64,000 bases of DNA from Enchytraeus crypticus (lineage: Eukaryota > Annelida > Clitellata > Enchytraeida > Enchytraeidae), in assembly GCA_905160935.1 (NCBI GenBank), contig CAJHZI010000478.1, positions 131,001 to 195,000 of the forward strand. The letters are read 5' to 3'. Positions 44,611 through 55,482 of this stretch are shown here, in pieces. Numbering within the stretch: the first letter of the stretch is position 1; the number at the start of each line of letters is the position of its first letter. The notes under the pieces are model-generated. The model was not told the origin of the DNA, made no database searches, and saw nothing but the letters and a program-made list of their open reading frames with translations. Position numbers and translations under genes: made by a program.

Positions 44611-44882
44611 CACCAGATAGATGTCATTTCTTTAAAGCAGAGTAAGAAAATCTTTAGCCACCAGCTGTATTTTTTGGAGGATGCTACAGAAGGGATTGTG
44701 AAGAATTTTTGTCATGAACTGTCCTCAGTTATTTCTTTAAAGCAGAGTAAGACAGTCACTAGACATGGAGGAAAGGGGAGAGGGACAGATAAATGGGCGG
44801 AGTTACGAGTTGACTGGTCAAGATCTGCAAGAGAATAAGGGATGTTATATTAACTCGTGTATATGTTTACTTAATGACACGA
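44611..44882. other. Spacer with a 22-bp direct repeat
   Basis: ATTTCTTTAAAGCAGAGTAA occurs near 44628 and again near 44730. Confidence 0.6.
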
Positions 44883-45050
44883 GAAACAATAAAGCAATGA
44901 ATTCTTTTTTGGCATTTGGCTTGATACTAATGTATGGCTAGCTCCATGAACTCTTAAATGACTGAAACAAAAACTATGAAATCTTTATTGGCATTTGGCT
45001 CTAGCCGAAAGCACGATTAACTCCATGAACTCTTAAATGACTAAACCTGA
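44883..45050. repeat. ~85-bp tandem duplication
   Basis: Two imperfect copies containing GAAACAATAAAGCAATGAAT / GAAACAAAAACTATGAAATC, TTGGCATTTGGCT and CTCCATGAACTCTTAAATGA. Confidence 0.8.
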
Positions 45051-45074
45051 TGGAATGTGGACTCCCGCTAGTTC

Positions 45075-45178
45075 TATTGTCGGTTCCAGTAGGTGCAGGG
45101 TTTGAAACTTATACTCGACCCGCCACAGATGTGCTTTATAAACAGGAAACTTTAGACAAACTTTAGCTTTGACACACA
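45075..45178 (+). mobile_element. Decayed SINE-B fragment
   Basis: CCAGTAGGTGCAGGGTTTGA, ACTCGACCCGCCACAGATG and AAACTTTAGCTTTG follow SINE-B order. The GACGTTAAC motif is degraded. Confidence 0.45.
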
Positions 45179-45304
45179 GCAACTATGGGCTTCAAACATG
45201 GAGAGCCTGAGTGCGGGAACCAGAGAATATAGACTCATTGCTCGGCGAATCTTTGACGTAGTTACAAGTGACAGGTCAATTAGCGCTAGAGGATGAGACT
45301 CCTA

Positions 45305-45862
45305 GAGTCTACACATGTTACAATCATGTGTGTCGGCTAATACACATGTTACCATCATGTGAATCAGCTAATACACATGTTCACATCATGTGTGTCAACC
45401 ATCATACATGTTACAATCATGTGTGTCAGCTAATACACATGTTACCATCCAGTGTGTCAGCTAATACACATGTTCACATCATGTGTATCAGCTAATACAC
45501 ATGTTACCACTATGCGAATGTATCAGATAATACACATTTTACCATCATGTGAATGTATCAGTTAATATACATGTTTCAATCACGTGAATGTATCAGCTAA
45601 TAAACATGTTCACATCATGTGATTGTATCAGCTAATAAACATGTACACATCATGTGATTGTATCAGCTAATAAACATGTTCACATCATGTGATTGTATCA
45701 GCTAATAAACATGTTCACATCATGTGATTGTATCAGCTAATAAACATGTACACATCATGTGAATATATCAGTCAATATACATGTTCACGTCATGTGAATG
45801 TACATGTATCAGCTAAAACACATGTTCACATAATATGAATGTATCATTAACACAAATGTTAT
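45305..45862. repeat. 31-35-bp minisatellite
   Basis: About 17 units built on AGCTAATACACATGTTCACA and TCATGTGAATGTATC. Left units lack a GATTGTATC-type block and are about 31 bp; right units are 35 bp and nearly identical. Contains the palindrome ACATGT. Confidence 0.95.
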
Positions 45863-46195
45863 TGTGCGCACACATTACACATCTAGTCTCCCACGAACAT
45901 GTAATAATAAACATATATCCTCTTTCACACAGTGGTATAACCCTAGTCTACATGTTCATATTCATACACATTTGACTAGCATGCTCACACTCTTTTCGTG
46001 TTTACTTTCATACGCTTATTTATTTATTTTACTGCAAACCTCAAAAAAAGTGATTGCTATAGGCCTATTCGTGTAAATAACGCATGAAAAACGAATATGT
46101 GTTTATCTCCATTAAACATGTAATGACTGATTACTTTCACATATTCACCTTCATATTCATCTTCGTGATTGGGATTACTCGTACATGGTGAATTC
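45863..46195. other. No recognisable feature
   Basis: Contains TAGGCCTA at 46060-46067. Confidence 0.45.
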
Positions 46196-46740
46196 ATTAA
46201 TGAATTAATGCCTGGCGTGCTTAATGAATTGATTGGTATCTTAAATGAGTAATTGATCGATAATTTGGCTGATTAATCTATTTCCAGATTGATTAGTGGT
46301 AGAAAATAATTATCCCACTGTGGATGGAACTGATTGAAATAATTGACTTATTGAGTGGTTGATTTGTCAAATCATTAATTATTGCTTGATATTGGATGGA
46401 TTAATTGATTAATTTATTGATTTATTGATGAACAGACCCTCATATCTGTTTATTATGATACGTAATATATTTTTCTGCTTTTTTGTAGATTACTTAATTG
46501 ATTGAATAATTGATCGATTGATGGATTGGTTGATTGGTTGATCTCTTGATTAAGAGATTGAATGATAAATTGATTGATCGATCGATTGATCAATTGATTG
46601 CATAATTGAATGATTGATCGTTTGTTTGATAGGTTGCTTGCTTGATTTTATTTATTTATTGATTGTTTGATTGATTAATTGATTGATTGAGCCATTTATC
46701 AACTGATTGATTGATTGATAGTCAGTCTGATTGATGCTAA
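46196..46740. repeat. Degenerate (TTGA)n tetranucleotide domain
   Basis: Extended region of TTGATTGATTGATTGATCGA words with many interruptions; densest at 46495-46720. Confidence 0.85.
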
Positions 46741-47194
46741 TTCTCGTTTAATTCCACTGTGGTCTTAACAGAAGCCACGACGCTCTAATCCTCACATGCG
46801 GGCTTCTGTTTACTCTACGACAAGAGTTTGACAGGCGTCTGTCAGAATTCTTGAGTCTGTCGCAACGGAATACGCCCGAAGAGTAGGAAGCTCGAGAACA
46901 TCGTGGATGCTATATTGGTCGGATGTTGCATCAACGTAAAGGCTATCCTGCATATTAAATACTCCTCGTAGAGTGTATGTACAAGCCAGTAACTCTCTGC
47001 GACTAATCTAAAATAGCAGAGCTACAAGTCATTTAATAATTGAATTCAAGATCTATTACACGGACACTATTTCATCTATTTATGGACCTTTTTACACGGA
47101 CACTCTACATAAACTAATCCGGTTAATGATTTCTGAGGTAAGTTAATGAAAATTACAACAGTAGCGACAGATTTAAGAGAATTTGTAACTCAAC
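46741..47194. other. No recognisable feature
   Basis: Non-coding spacer. Confidence 0.45.
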
Positions 47195-47262
47195 ATAATA
47201 ATAATAAAGGTTTAACGTCTGTTTTCTATTCCAGTGATGATGTAAGGAACGTCTTAATGTTA
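47195..47262 (-). mobile_element. Family E 3' end
   Basis: Plus strand: AATAATAATAAAGGTTTAAC, GTCTGTTTTCTATTCC, AGTGATGATGTAAGGAACGT. Confidence 0.65.
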
Positions 47263-49093
47263 ATTTATTTCATCAACTCAATCTCTGTCAGTTTTCAAAT
47301 ATGGCGGACACTCAGTACTCCGACATGTTGTCACTCCACGACGTCGCAGTGGGAGTCCGTGTGACGAATCCAATCCCGAAGCTGTGACATCCGAGAATAA
47401 CTCCGGATATCACAGATTGTTTAAATATCAGAGCGCAATTGAAATGGCAAATGTTTTTAACCTTTTTGTTTCACATGCATATCAGTCTAACGTATAGGTA
47501 TTGGCTCTAAGACTGACACATTATGATACTAGAACAAAAGGTTTATGTCGAAATGAAGGCTCAATTGAAATTGGCACACAATTTTAGGTAAAATTATGAT
47601 TTATAGACGATATTACAGTTAACGTTTAGATTTTTGTTAACAAATTAATTTAATTTGTAGGCCTAAATCTACAAACTGATGACAATTTAGCAATCACATT
47701 GTAATAATTTTGGCATAGAAGTTAGTCACTGAAGGAAACGTCAATTGCTTACTAAGACAAAAAAATAAAATGAAAATATCAACTCTGATAATCTTGATGT
47801 ATGTACATTATCATCGGCTCTGCTAACGCTTCAGGCTCTCCACCAAATATTGGGATAAATAAAATAAATATAATATAAAATAGTATATATATAATAAATA
47901 ATTAGTCGTTATACAGCCTAATTTAAGCATTATTCCTACTATATATCAATAAGCTGAATCCACTACAAATTCTACGCCTACGCCAAAAATGACTGCAGAC
48001 TTTAGCTTTCGACAAATATTACTTCTGAAGTGGTTTCTCATTGCCTTCTTTAGTTATTGCTTAACTGCCGGTAAATCATAAGCTCAATGAACGTATTTCC
48101 AATCACAACTAATAATTCATATGATTAGTCACCGGCTGGAAATGAAAAACTAGTTAATCTATTTAGTTAATAATAAGTCTAATTGATTGACGATTATTTT
48201 ACTGACAGTTAATAAAATGCTAAAGAACATCTCATTAATAGAGTCGTGAGATATGAATAGTATATTTTTGTTACCTTTCTAAGCTCAAATTGTAAACTTG
48301 ACCTCATGTTTAGAACATCGCTTTGCTGATAAAACATACCTTTCATTTGAGCTGTTTGCAAATATATAAAAGGCTTCTTCATATTAACCTGTTGATATCA
48401 AAGTGTCAATCGAAGTTATTGCAAAATAGGAATTATTGTGAATACAGAATTTAACCAGTAAAATTAAATTCCGTTTACAAGACAGATGCTATTTAAGAAG
48501 TTAACCTAACGTATCTAAATATCAATGACGAAATCAGCAATTTTCAGGCCTACGTAGCCTCGCTTTTGTCACAGAGGCTCAGAATCTGTGTAACACAGAG
48601 ATATAGAAATCACTGAAGAGCTGTCAACAATTCTACTAACAGCTTTGAACAGCTCTTTAGAATATCTTCAACTACCGGTAGCTTAAATTCTCAACTTATC
48701 TAGCCAACTCAGAAAGAATTCCCATGACAATTAAGCCTGTAGACATCGTTATGGACATCGTTTTTACGCAGTTTACAAGATGTCGCCAATCCAATTTGCA
48801 AATGAAAGCAGAGTTCCGGCTGTTACAATATCCCCACCGCGGAATTCCCATTCTTAAACTCTTCGCTAAGAAAATCCTGAACTCCTTGCATTGTTTGGTC
48901 GACAAGACCGGCCGGTCCGTGGACGGATTTTATTTAGTATGACTGGGGAATTCAATCAAACCCTACCGTCGAGTCGCTATTAAAATTCCTTCAGCAGAAC
49001 CGATGGGGCTGCCTGGCTCGACAGGTCCTGTGCGGAGGTAGAGATGGGAATGATAGAGGAGGAAAGATTTGAAAGTATTGCAATCTGTAGTAA
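47263..49093. other. No recognisable feature
   Basis: About 1.8 kb. Overlapping 69- and 72-codon frames near 48.7-48.9 kb on both strands have no recognisable domain. TAGGCCTA at 47658-47665. Confidence 0.5.
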
Positions 49094-49165
49094 GGTTCTA
49101 TGGTGTAATGGTTAGCACTCTGGACTTTGAATCCAGCGATCCGAGTTCGAATCTCGGTAGGACCT
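49094..49165 (+). tRNA. tRNA-Gln (anticodon TTG)
   Basis: 72-nt cloverleaf. Acceptor GGTTCTA pairs with TAGGACC (one G-U), followed by discriminator T. Internal A box TGGTGTAATGG; anticodon stem CTGGA/TCCAG with loop CTTTGAA, anticodon TTG at 49127-49129; T arm CCGAG-TTCGAAT-CTCGG, which is also the B box. No intron. A TTTTT Pol III terminator follows at 49171-49175. The pairing is intact, so it is a functional-looking gene and not a SINE head. Confidence 0.97.
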
Positions 49166-49170
49166 TCTAA

Positions 49171-49175
49171 TTTTT
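49171..49175 (+). terminator. Pol III terminator of tRNA-Gln
   Basis: Run of five T, 5 nt after the tRNA. Confidence 0.8.
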
Positions 49176-49189
49176 CCGCTAGTACCTTT

Positions 49190-49332
49190 CCTTGGACTGA
49201 CTACCCGGATTTTGGCTCGTACCGTTTATAGACCCCTAACTCTGCTCATCGGCTTTGATTTGGTTCCACAGTGCTCAATGTTGTCACGGACAACAGTAGC
49301 ACTCTAATCGTACTGTTGTTGTTGTTGTAAAG
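49190..49332 (+). mobile_element. Family C copy
   Basis: CTCATCGGCTTTGATTTGG, CAGTGCTCAATGTTGTCACG, ACAACAGTAGCACTCTAATC and a (GTT)n tail. It lies just downstream of the tRNA gene. Confidence 0.65.
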
Positions 49333-49561
49333 TTACGATCAATTAGTAATCTTTCATTTCAAAGTTCTTAGAGTAGGTTGTAGGAGTTGTGAGAGGGTCA
49401 ATTAACAAAGAACGTTTAAGAACGTTGAAGGTTTACTGACAGTGGCGTAGGAGGAAACTAAGCTGGGACTAATGAAGACAATAGGAAACCATCTCAAACG
49501 CCATTATACCCCACAAAAGGGATAAAGTAAACATAAAATGTAAAGAAGTATTATAGTGAAA
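49333..49561. other. No recognisable feature
   Basis: Short non-coding spacer. Confidence 0.4.
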
Positions 49562-49760
49562 AGATCAACTGTGTTGATATCTATCACTTTTTAAGACCAC
49601 ATGTTTAAACGGTTAGGCAATTTAGCCCATTTTCCGTGTAACCAGTCCGGTGAATGTCCGAGATTTTACTCCCAGATCAGCGCGGCTGGGATTCGAACCC
49701 GCGAGAGTTCAATTCACCTCAGGATCTGTCATTTAAAACTTCACGATGTTACCCCTACAA
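49562..49760 (-). mobile_element. SINE-A copy
   Basis: Reverse complement of the family: GTTGATATCTATCAC, CCACATGTTTAAACGG, GTCCGAGATTTTACTCCCAG, GATCAGCGCGGCTGGGATTC, GAACCC. Confidence 0.85.
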
Positions 49761-50401
49761 TCTACAATTAAGACAATCTAGAATAAGATTTAGGAAATAT
49801 TTCTTCAGGAACTCGTAAAAACTTTGAGGTTCTTCTGATGTTAATAATAATGCAATTTCAAAGTGGTCTGCTATTACCACTATTGAAGACCCACGGTATG
49901 CTCAACATTCCAGTAAATTCTGCTACCAAAAGAAAAACTTAACACCACTAAATTAAGATCTTTAACTTGTTTATTTAAAATATTATAACAATCGATTTTA
50001 CTTACATTGGACTATGTCTACATCTAATGATTTAATGAAATTTACGACAGAATCCAAAACTAATTATGGGCTAAACAATAGGCCTACTAGTACATTGCAG
50101 ACTTATATTTTTAGTATGAAATTAGTTTAGCTAATTGCATGGTTATTAATTCAGAAATGTGTCAGCTTACTGAAATATTAGTCTTAATGCACGTTAATCA
50201 ATATGAATCAAATTTTAAGTTTGTAAAGTGCAGAATAACTGCTAACTAATTCATGCAACTGTGACGGTAGCTCGAGCGTGCTTCATCGCCTTGATGAGAA
50301 GTAATGAGCTTCTGATCTTGACGTAAAGCACATCACGCAAAGAAATAAATCGATGTGTCTCAGTAATAATGTTAGTAAAAATAATTATAGAATCAGCGAA
50401 A

Positions 50402-50404
<3 letters not shown>
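49761..50404. other. No recognisable feature
   Basis: AT-rich. TAGGCCTA at 50079-50086. Confidence 0.5.
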
Positions 50405-50479
<75 letters not shown>

Positions 50480-50512
50480 TATGTATATATATATGTTTAT
50501 ATATATATACAG

Positions 50513-50570
<58 letters not shown>

Positions 50571-50578
50571 TATATATA
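50405..50578. repeat. (TA)n microsatellite
   Basis: TA repeats with G and C interruptions. The open frames through it (YIYIYI) are artefacts. Confidence 0.95.
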
Positions 50579-50639
50579 AGATGGTGATAGGATGTTGGAA
50601 AGTTCTATTAAGAGAAGGATATGGATCTTATAGACCCGT

Positions 50640-50720
50640 TCTGGTTGGATGATCGAGTGAAGAGCATGCTTGCCCGATAAGCAGGAGGTCATTGGTTCGA
50701 ATCTCAGTCTAGCTGTATTT
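50640..50720 (+). repeat. tRNA-like sequence
   Basis: GGTTGGATGATCGAGTGAAG, AGCATGCTTGCCCGATAAGC, AGGAGGTCATTGGTTCGAAT, CTCAGTCTAGC. A-box-like and perfect B-box (GGTTCGAATC) elements at tRNA spacing, but the acceptor stem does not close. Probably the head of another SINE type. Confidence 0.5.
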
Positions 50721-50829
50721 AACAGTTCCCTATCTGTACTGAAGTACACGTCAAATTTAGCTGTACAGCTTTGGAGTCAAAACGGCTGTTATGAGTATAA
50801 CTGGCATACAAGAACGTTGGCAGAGTTGA

Positions 50830-51225
50830 AATGCTCTTATGCATAGAAAAAGCAGTGATTCACAAGAACGCTGTGAAACACAGATTTCAGTGCTTCACGG
50901 GAACGTTATGATACACGGAACTTAGTGGTACTCAAAAGAGTAGTACGCAAAAACGCTGTGCTACACAAAACGCTATAATGTACAGAACGTCGTGCTACAT
51001 AGCACTCTGTGATACACAGAGAACGCTGTGATACACAGAATTTTATGATTCACAGAACACTGTGATGCACAGCACTCTGTGATATACAGAACTTATATGA
51101 TGCACAGAACTTTGTAATATACACAGAACTCTGTGATACAGGCAACGCTGTGATATACAGAACGCTGTGATACACAGAACGCTCTGATTTACAGAACGCA
51201 GTGATATACGGAACGCAATGACGAA
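50830..51225. repeat. Degenerate ~18-bp repeat (GAACGCTGTGATACACA)
   Basis: About 18-20 variable units of ACAGAACGCTGTGATACACA with TTTGTGA or CTCTGTG variants. More regular on the right. Confidence 0.85.
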
Positions 51226-51374
51226 TTTTCATGCAGATGTTGAGATTAAACTGCACCGGTAGAAGACTCGTTTAATTTCGCTTTAATTACGTAGGAACTC
51301 AGAAGGGATTTATCAAGTCATCGGGAAAAAGGAAAGAAAAATATGTAGATCAGAGAATCCTAGGAATAGAGCAA
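51226..51374. other. Short spacer
   Basis: Nothing recognisable. Confidence 0.4.
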
Positions 51375-51892
51375 GTAGTAGCTATCCTACAGTACTGATG
51401 AACTAGTAGTAGCTATCATAGAGTACTGATGTACTAGTAGTAGCTATCCTACAGTACTGATGTACTAGTAGTAGCTATCATACAGTACTGATGTACTAGT
51501 AGTAGCTATCATACAGTACTGATGTACTAGTAGTAGCTATCCTACAGTACTGATGTACTAGTAGTAGCTATCATACAGTACTGATGTACTAGTAGTAGCT
51601 ATCCTACAGTACTGATGTACTAGTAGTAGCTATCATACAGTACTGATGTACTAGTAGTAGCTATCATACAGTACTGATGTACTAGTAGTAGCTATCCTAC
51701 AGTACTGATGAACTAGTAGTAGCTATCATACAGTACTGATGTACTTGTAGTAGCTATCATACAGTACTGATGTACTAGTAGTAGCTATCCTACAGTACTG
51801 ATGTACTAGTAGTAGCTATCCTACAGTACTGATGTACTAGTAGTAGCTATCCTACAGTACTGATGTACTAGTAGTAGCTATGCTACAGTCGC
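51375..51892. repeat. 31-bp minisatellite with higher-order pattern
   Basis: Seventeen units starting GTAGTAGCTATC and containing ACAGTACTGATGTACTA. Two variants (ATCCTAC = C, ATCATAC = A) occur in the order C A C A A C A C A A C A A C C C, then a final TGCTAC unit. The rare GATGAACTA variant is in units 1 and 11, two five-unit (155-bp) blocks apart. Contains the palindrome CAGTACTG. Confidence 0.97.
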
Positions 51893-52039
51893 GAGCGAGA
51901 GTTTAAGTTTATATCAGAATCACACGTTACTGCAATATTACATACAAGTAATAAAAAGTAAAAAATAATCTGCAGCATGAATTCATATCGGAATAAATAT
52001 TTCAGTTAAAAACATAACCAGCACATAATTAAAAATTTG
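51893..52039. other. Unique segment between array and LINE
   Basis: About 150 bp matching neither the array nor a LINE motif I recognise; it could be LINE 3'UTR or a separate insertion. Confidence 0.4.
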
Positions 52040-53012
52040 TCTATTCTATCAGTAGTAGTAGTAGTTCTATGTATTTGAGAAGAAATAGAGGCTACCAAAA
52101 CAGCGACTATCGCCATCTAGTTGGTTACCTCAAAAATGCAATTGCAAAACTAACATATTAATTTTAAAACTAGTGCAATTCAACAGAAAAATAACATAAA
52201 AACATAAACTTGTGGGATAAAGCAAAAGAAAGGAAATCAGCTATGTCATATTCACAACGTGTTCCTTAATATTCCTTAAATAAACATTGGTGGAACTGAT
52301 TGCCTGTATGTTTTCAGGGAGCATATTCCACAAATGAGAACATATGTAATTGGTAGTTCTTTTTCCATAGTTAGTATTTGTATAAGGTTTGTAAAAACTC
52401 AACGGTTTCCTCATATTATAACAGGAGAGAGAATTGGCGAAGCTAATCTTGTCTGTGAAAATTGTTGGTATTTTTTCCGGGCTATGAATACATAGTTGAG
52501 CAAGTTTTAATAGCTTAAAATTACATAGTTGGCGTAGAGGAAGTGAATTTACTATTTCAAATAGTTCAGACGTTTTAGTTGTTTGTTTAAAAAAATGAAA
52601 TTCTTATTATAGAATTATTCATTTTGATCAAATTACTCAAGTGAGTGGAGTAGGTATTTCCATAGATTTCAATGCAATACTGAATCTGACTATGAATAAA
52701 AGAGTAGTAAATTTTTTTGAGGCAGTGTTTTGGTAAGAAATCACGAACATTATATAAAATACTGATAAGTCCTTTTAGTCTACTACATACCATATCAACG
52801 TGAAGTTTCCAAGTAAGGTTTTCATCGAGTATTACACCTAAATATTTAACTTTAGATGTTCTAGAGATCAGGACATTATCTAAAAGGACTTCAAGCTTTT
52901 GCGGTATACTATATCTTTTTTGCTTTATGAGTAATCATATAGCATGTTTTATCTAAATTTATGCAAACTTTGTTAGCATCGCACCATTCTTTAAGTTTTT
53001 TTAGACACATAT
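52040..53012 (-). pseudogene. LINE reverse transcriptase C-terminal fragment
   Basis: Minus strand, starting mid-ORF at about 53012: KEWCDANKVCINLDKT, then after a frameshift VKYLGVILDENLTWKLHV, SFIHSQIQYCIEIYGNTY, and after another frameshift SLPLRQLCNFKLLKLAQL and CSHLWNMLPENIQ, to a stop at 52241-52243 (plus coordinates). This is the post-palm/thumb region of a jockey/CR1-type LINE; all catalytic motifs are missing because of 5' truncation. The 3'UTR passes into an (ACT)n stretch at about 52048-52062, a likely tail. The first LINE (9.0-11.5 kb) has the comparable block LSLVQSRTQYGIEVYANT, so the two are related but distinct families. Confidence 0.85.
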
Positions 53013-53085
53013 TCGTGATGCACTAGCAGTAGCTATCCTAAAGTACTGATGTATTAGAAATAGCTATCCTAACGTACTGAACTAA
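53013..53085. repeat. 31-bp minisatellite, right remnant
   Basis: Two decayed units (CTAGCAGTAGCTATCCTAAA, GTACTGATGTATTAG, TAGCTATCCTAACGTACTG) of the array at 51375-51892. They show that the LINE lies within the array. Confidence 0.85.
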
Positions 53086-53409
53086 GTCTGCCATAAGTAA
53101 ATAACGAATTTCAGTAGCTGACGTAATTGATATCAGATCACGAATCAGATTTTAAATCTTTATTATCATTAACAATATTAGTAAGTCTATAGTACAGTCG
53201 TCAATGAAATCGTACGCTTATTGGATTCTCAAAAGAGAACTGAGCTCTATTCCAGTACCTCATGCCCAGCACTGCATCATCAAGCTAGGCCCCCTTTGCT
53301 TGTAAATGTACAACATTTCAATTAGTTGAAAACAAAGTCCTCATCATTGATGAAAGTTGTATTCTATGAAGCAGTTCTCTCACAAATTGTTAACAGTTCC
53401 TCGTCCATT
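53086..53409. other. No recognisable feature
   Basis: Non-coding spacer. Confidence 0.45.
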
Positions 53410-53682
53410 CAATGTATCAATATATCAGGCTATCAATGTATCCGTGTATCAGTGTACCAATGTATCAATGTATCAGGATAACAATGTATCAAGGTATCAA
53501 GGTATCAAATTGTCAGGGTATCAAAATATCAAGCTACCAGGGGTGAAGATAACAATATATCATCGTATCAGCATATAAAGGTATCAAGGTATTAATGTAT
53601 CAGGGTATCAAGGTATCATTGTATAAAATTATCAGGGGATCTTGATATCAAACTATTAGGGTATCAAGCATCAAGATATAGT
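53410..53682. repeat. ~9-bp degenerate repeat (GTATCAAGG)
   Basis: About 28 units of GTATCAATG / GTATCAGGG / ATATCAAGC. Confidence 0.9.
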
Positions 53683-54914
53683 TCGGGTGATCGGCTGCAC
53701 ATCTGAGTTTGTTTGTCAGTTTGGCACTGTAGCAGTTTCAACAATTATTCTACGCAATGTCGAATTTTTCTCGAATGTTCCGTATTTAAAGAACAGAAGA
53801 AAGAAGAGCTTAGAGGGGATAGGCGGAGTATTGATTACGCTCACTAAAGCCTCTTTCCTACGGACTTTCTACTTATATTCCCGTATCGGAAAACCTTTAT
53901 CCCATTCCTCCACTTAAGTCTTCTTTCCACTCCCTACCCCTCTTTCTCTCTTTCCACTAACTCCACAGGACGTCCATATTCGGATTGATCGGAGCTGGTT
54001 TACCGTTTGATCTAGATTTTAGATTTCCCAGAAGTTTGAATAATTTGCATGGATCTTATAGTTGACCTCAATTTGAAGTAGTTAAGAATTTAGTGTATAG
54101 ATAGGTTTCTGTTTGCATGAAAATGAAGATTAAAAGCCTTCAACGAATAGGTTTTTATTGTAAAAAAATTATGTAATAAAATAAAATGTAGGAAATTTTT
54201 ACAAATAAAACTACAAATTCTCAAGTGGCCACAGTCTCGGACATGGCTTAAACCATTTAGCCTACTGAAAACAAATTCGATTGGTTCATAGAATTTAAAT
54301 ATCATACGTTACAGAATGGTAATTTTTAGTTCCAGGAATATACATGTAATTTCATTTAAACACAACTTTAACAATTAGTGGGGTGTATCACAAGAGAAAC
54401 AAGCTCCTCAATATCTTAAAACAGTCTTTATTGCTTAAAGTACGGTTTTAGAATCGGTATTATGTTTCTTTAATAAAATCTGACTACGTAAAGTCTTCAG
54501 ATACTTGCGGTTAACGTTTTTCTACAAATATGATGTTCAATATTGTTATATGGGTCCTAAGGAACTTCAAAGGAAAAAGCAATTTAAATGGTCAAGAACC
54601 GTGGTGACTTTATAGTAAACATTTTACTACTAAAAAGGTGTTCCGATACGTATAGTTTTGTGCATTAATTGCTTTGTCGAAACTATAAAGAATTGAAGTA
54701 GGAATGCCACCGCGAAGATTTACATGCTTGCTTTGAAGATTCATCACATTTGACGATACATCACATTTGCAGATAGGAATGTTTCTGAATACGTAAAGCT
54801 TGTGATTGCTCTCGGATCAATACTGTATGCGTATCATATCACTCGATTGCTGCTGCGTTAAACTGCGATAAGCTTATTTATATTTCTGCAATTTATTCCT
54901 TTTTAAAGGTGACT
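53683..54914. other. No recognisable feature
   Basis: About 1.2 kb. A 76-codon frame (53687-53917, +) and a 71-codon frame (54090-54305, -) are not recognisable. Confidence 0.5.
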
Positions 54915-54998
54915 GAGTCTGAAGCATTAGTTGAGCCGTAACTGACTTCTCTTTCGAATGAGGAAACTGACGTTAACATTAGCTTTACCAGCCCGTGA
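54915..54998 (+). mobile_element. SINE-B 3' fragment
   Basis: TTGAGCCGTAACTGACTTC, GAATGAGGAAACTGACGTTA, ACATTAGCTTTACCAGC. Confidence 0.65.
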
Positions 54999-55482
54999 TG
55001 CTACACTGACATTATGATACCAGTGTTTGTTTTCATCTAATTGTGACATTTGTTTCTTAAATCTGCACCAATCAAAATTAAAGATTAGGTGTACTGCGGG
55101 AGAAACAATAGCAAGAAACGTATGACTTTAGACCGAAGACCATATTTTGTAAGTAAGCAATTGTAGATATACGTATAAACAATCGATTTAAATATTTTGC
55201 TTAAAAGAAATCATGAAATAAGTAGATCTCTGCTCTATTTCATAGCGATATCAGGGCCTAAAAATATCTGCAGTCAAAATTATAAAGTGTCATAATGCAT
55301 TTCCTGCTGACTAAACAAGATCTTTAGCCGCTGCTAGATTGCTAGTATCAAATTGAAACATTTGCTTTAATATTTTGCTATTAACCTTAAATTTCTTAAA
55401 ACTAAAAAATTGAAAATATTAATCAAGAAGAGATGCAGAATAAAAGTTGGTATATTTTAAACATAGGAATGAAATCTTTGTA
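54999..55482. other. No recognisable feature
   Basis: AT-rich left flank of the array. Confidence 0.45.

Noticed and set aside
46196..46740. TTGA-rich domain as an origin or matrix-attachment site
   Set aside because: Tetranucleotide slippage is a sufficient explanation; no specific signal seen.
49530..49560. ATGTAAAGAAGTAT resembling the miR-1 seed region
   Set aside because: No complementary arm forms a precursor hairpin nearby, and the segment lies at the edge of a SINE-A copy.
53687..53917. 76-codon frame as a small gene
   Set aside because: No recognisable domain, no start context or splice signals stronger than background; length is within chance for this composition.
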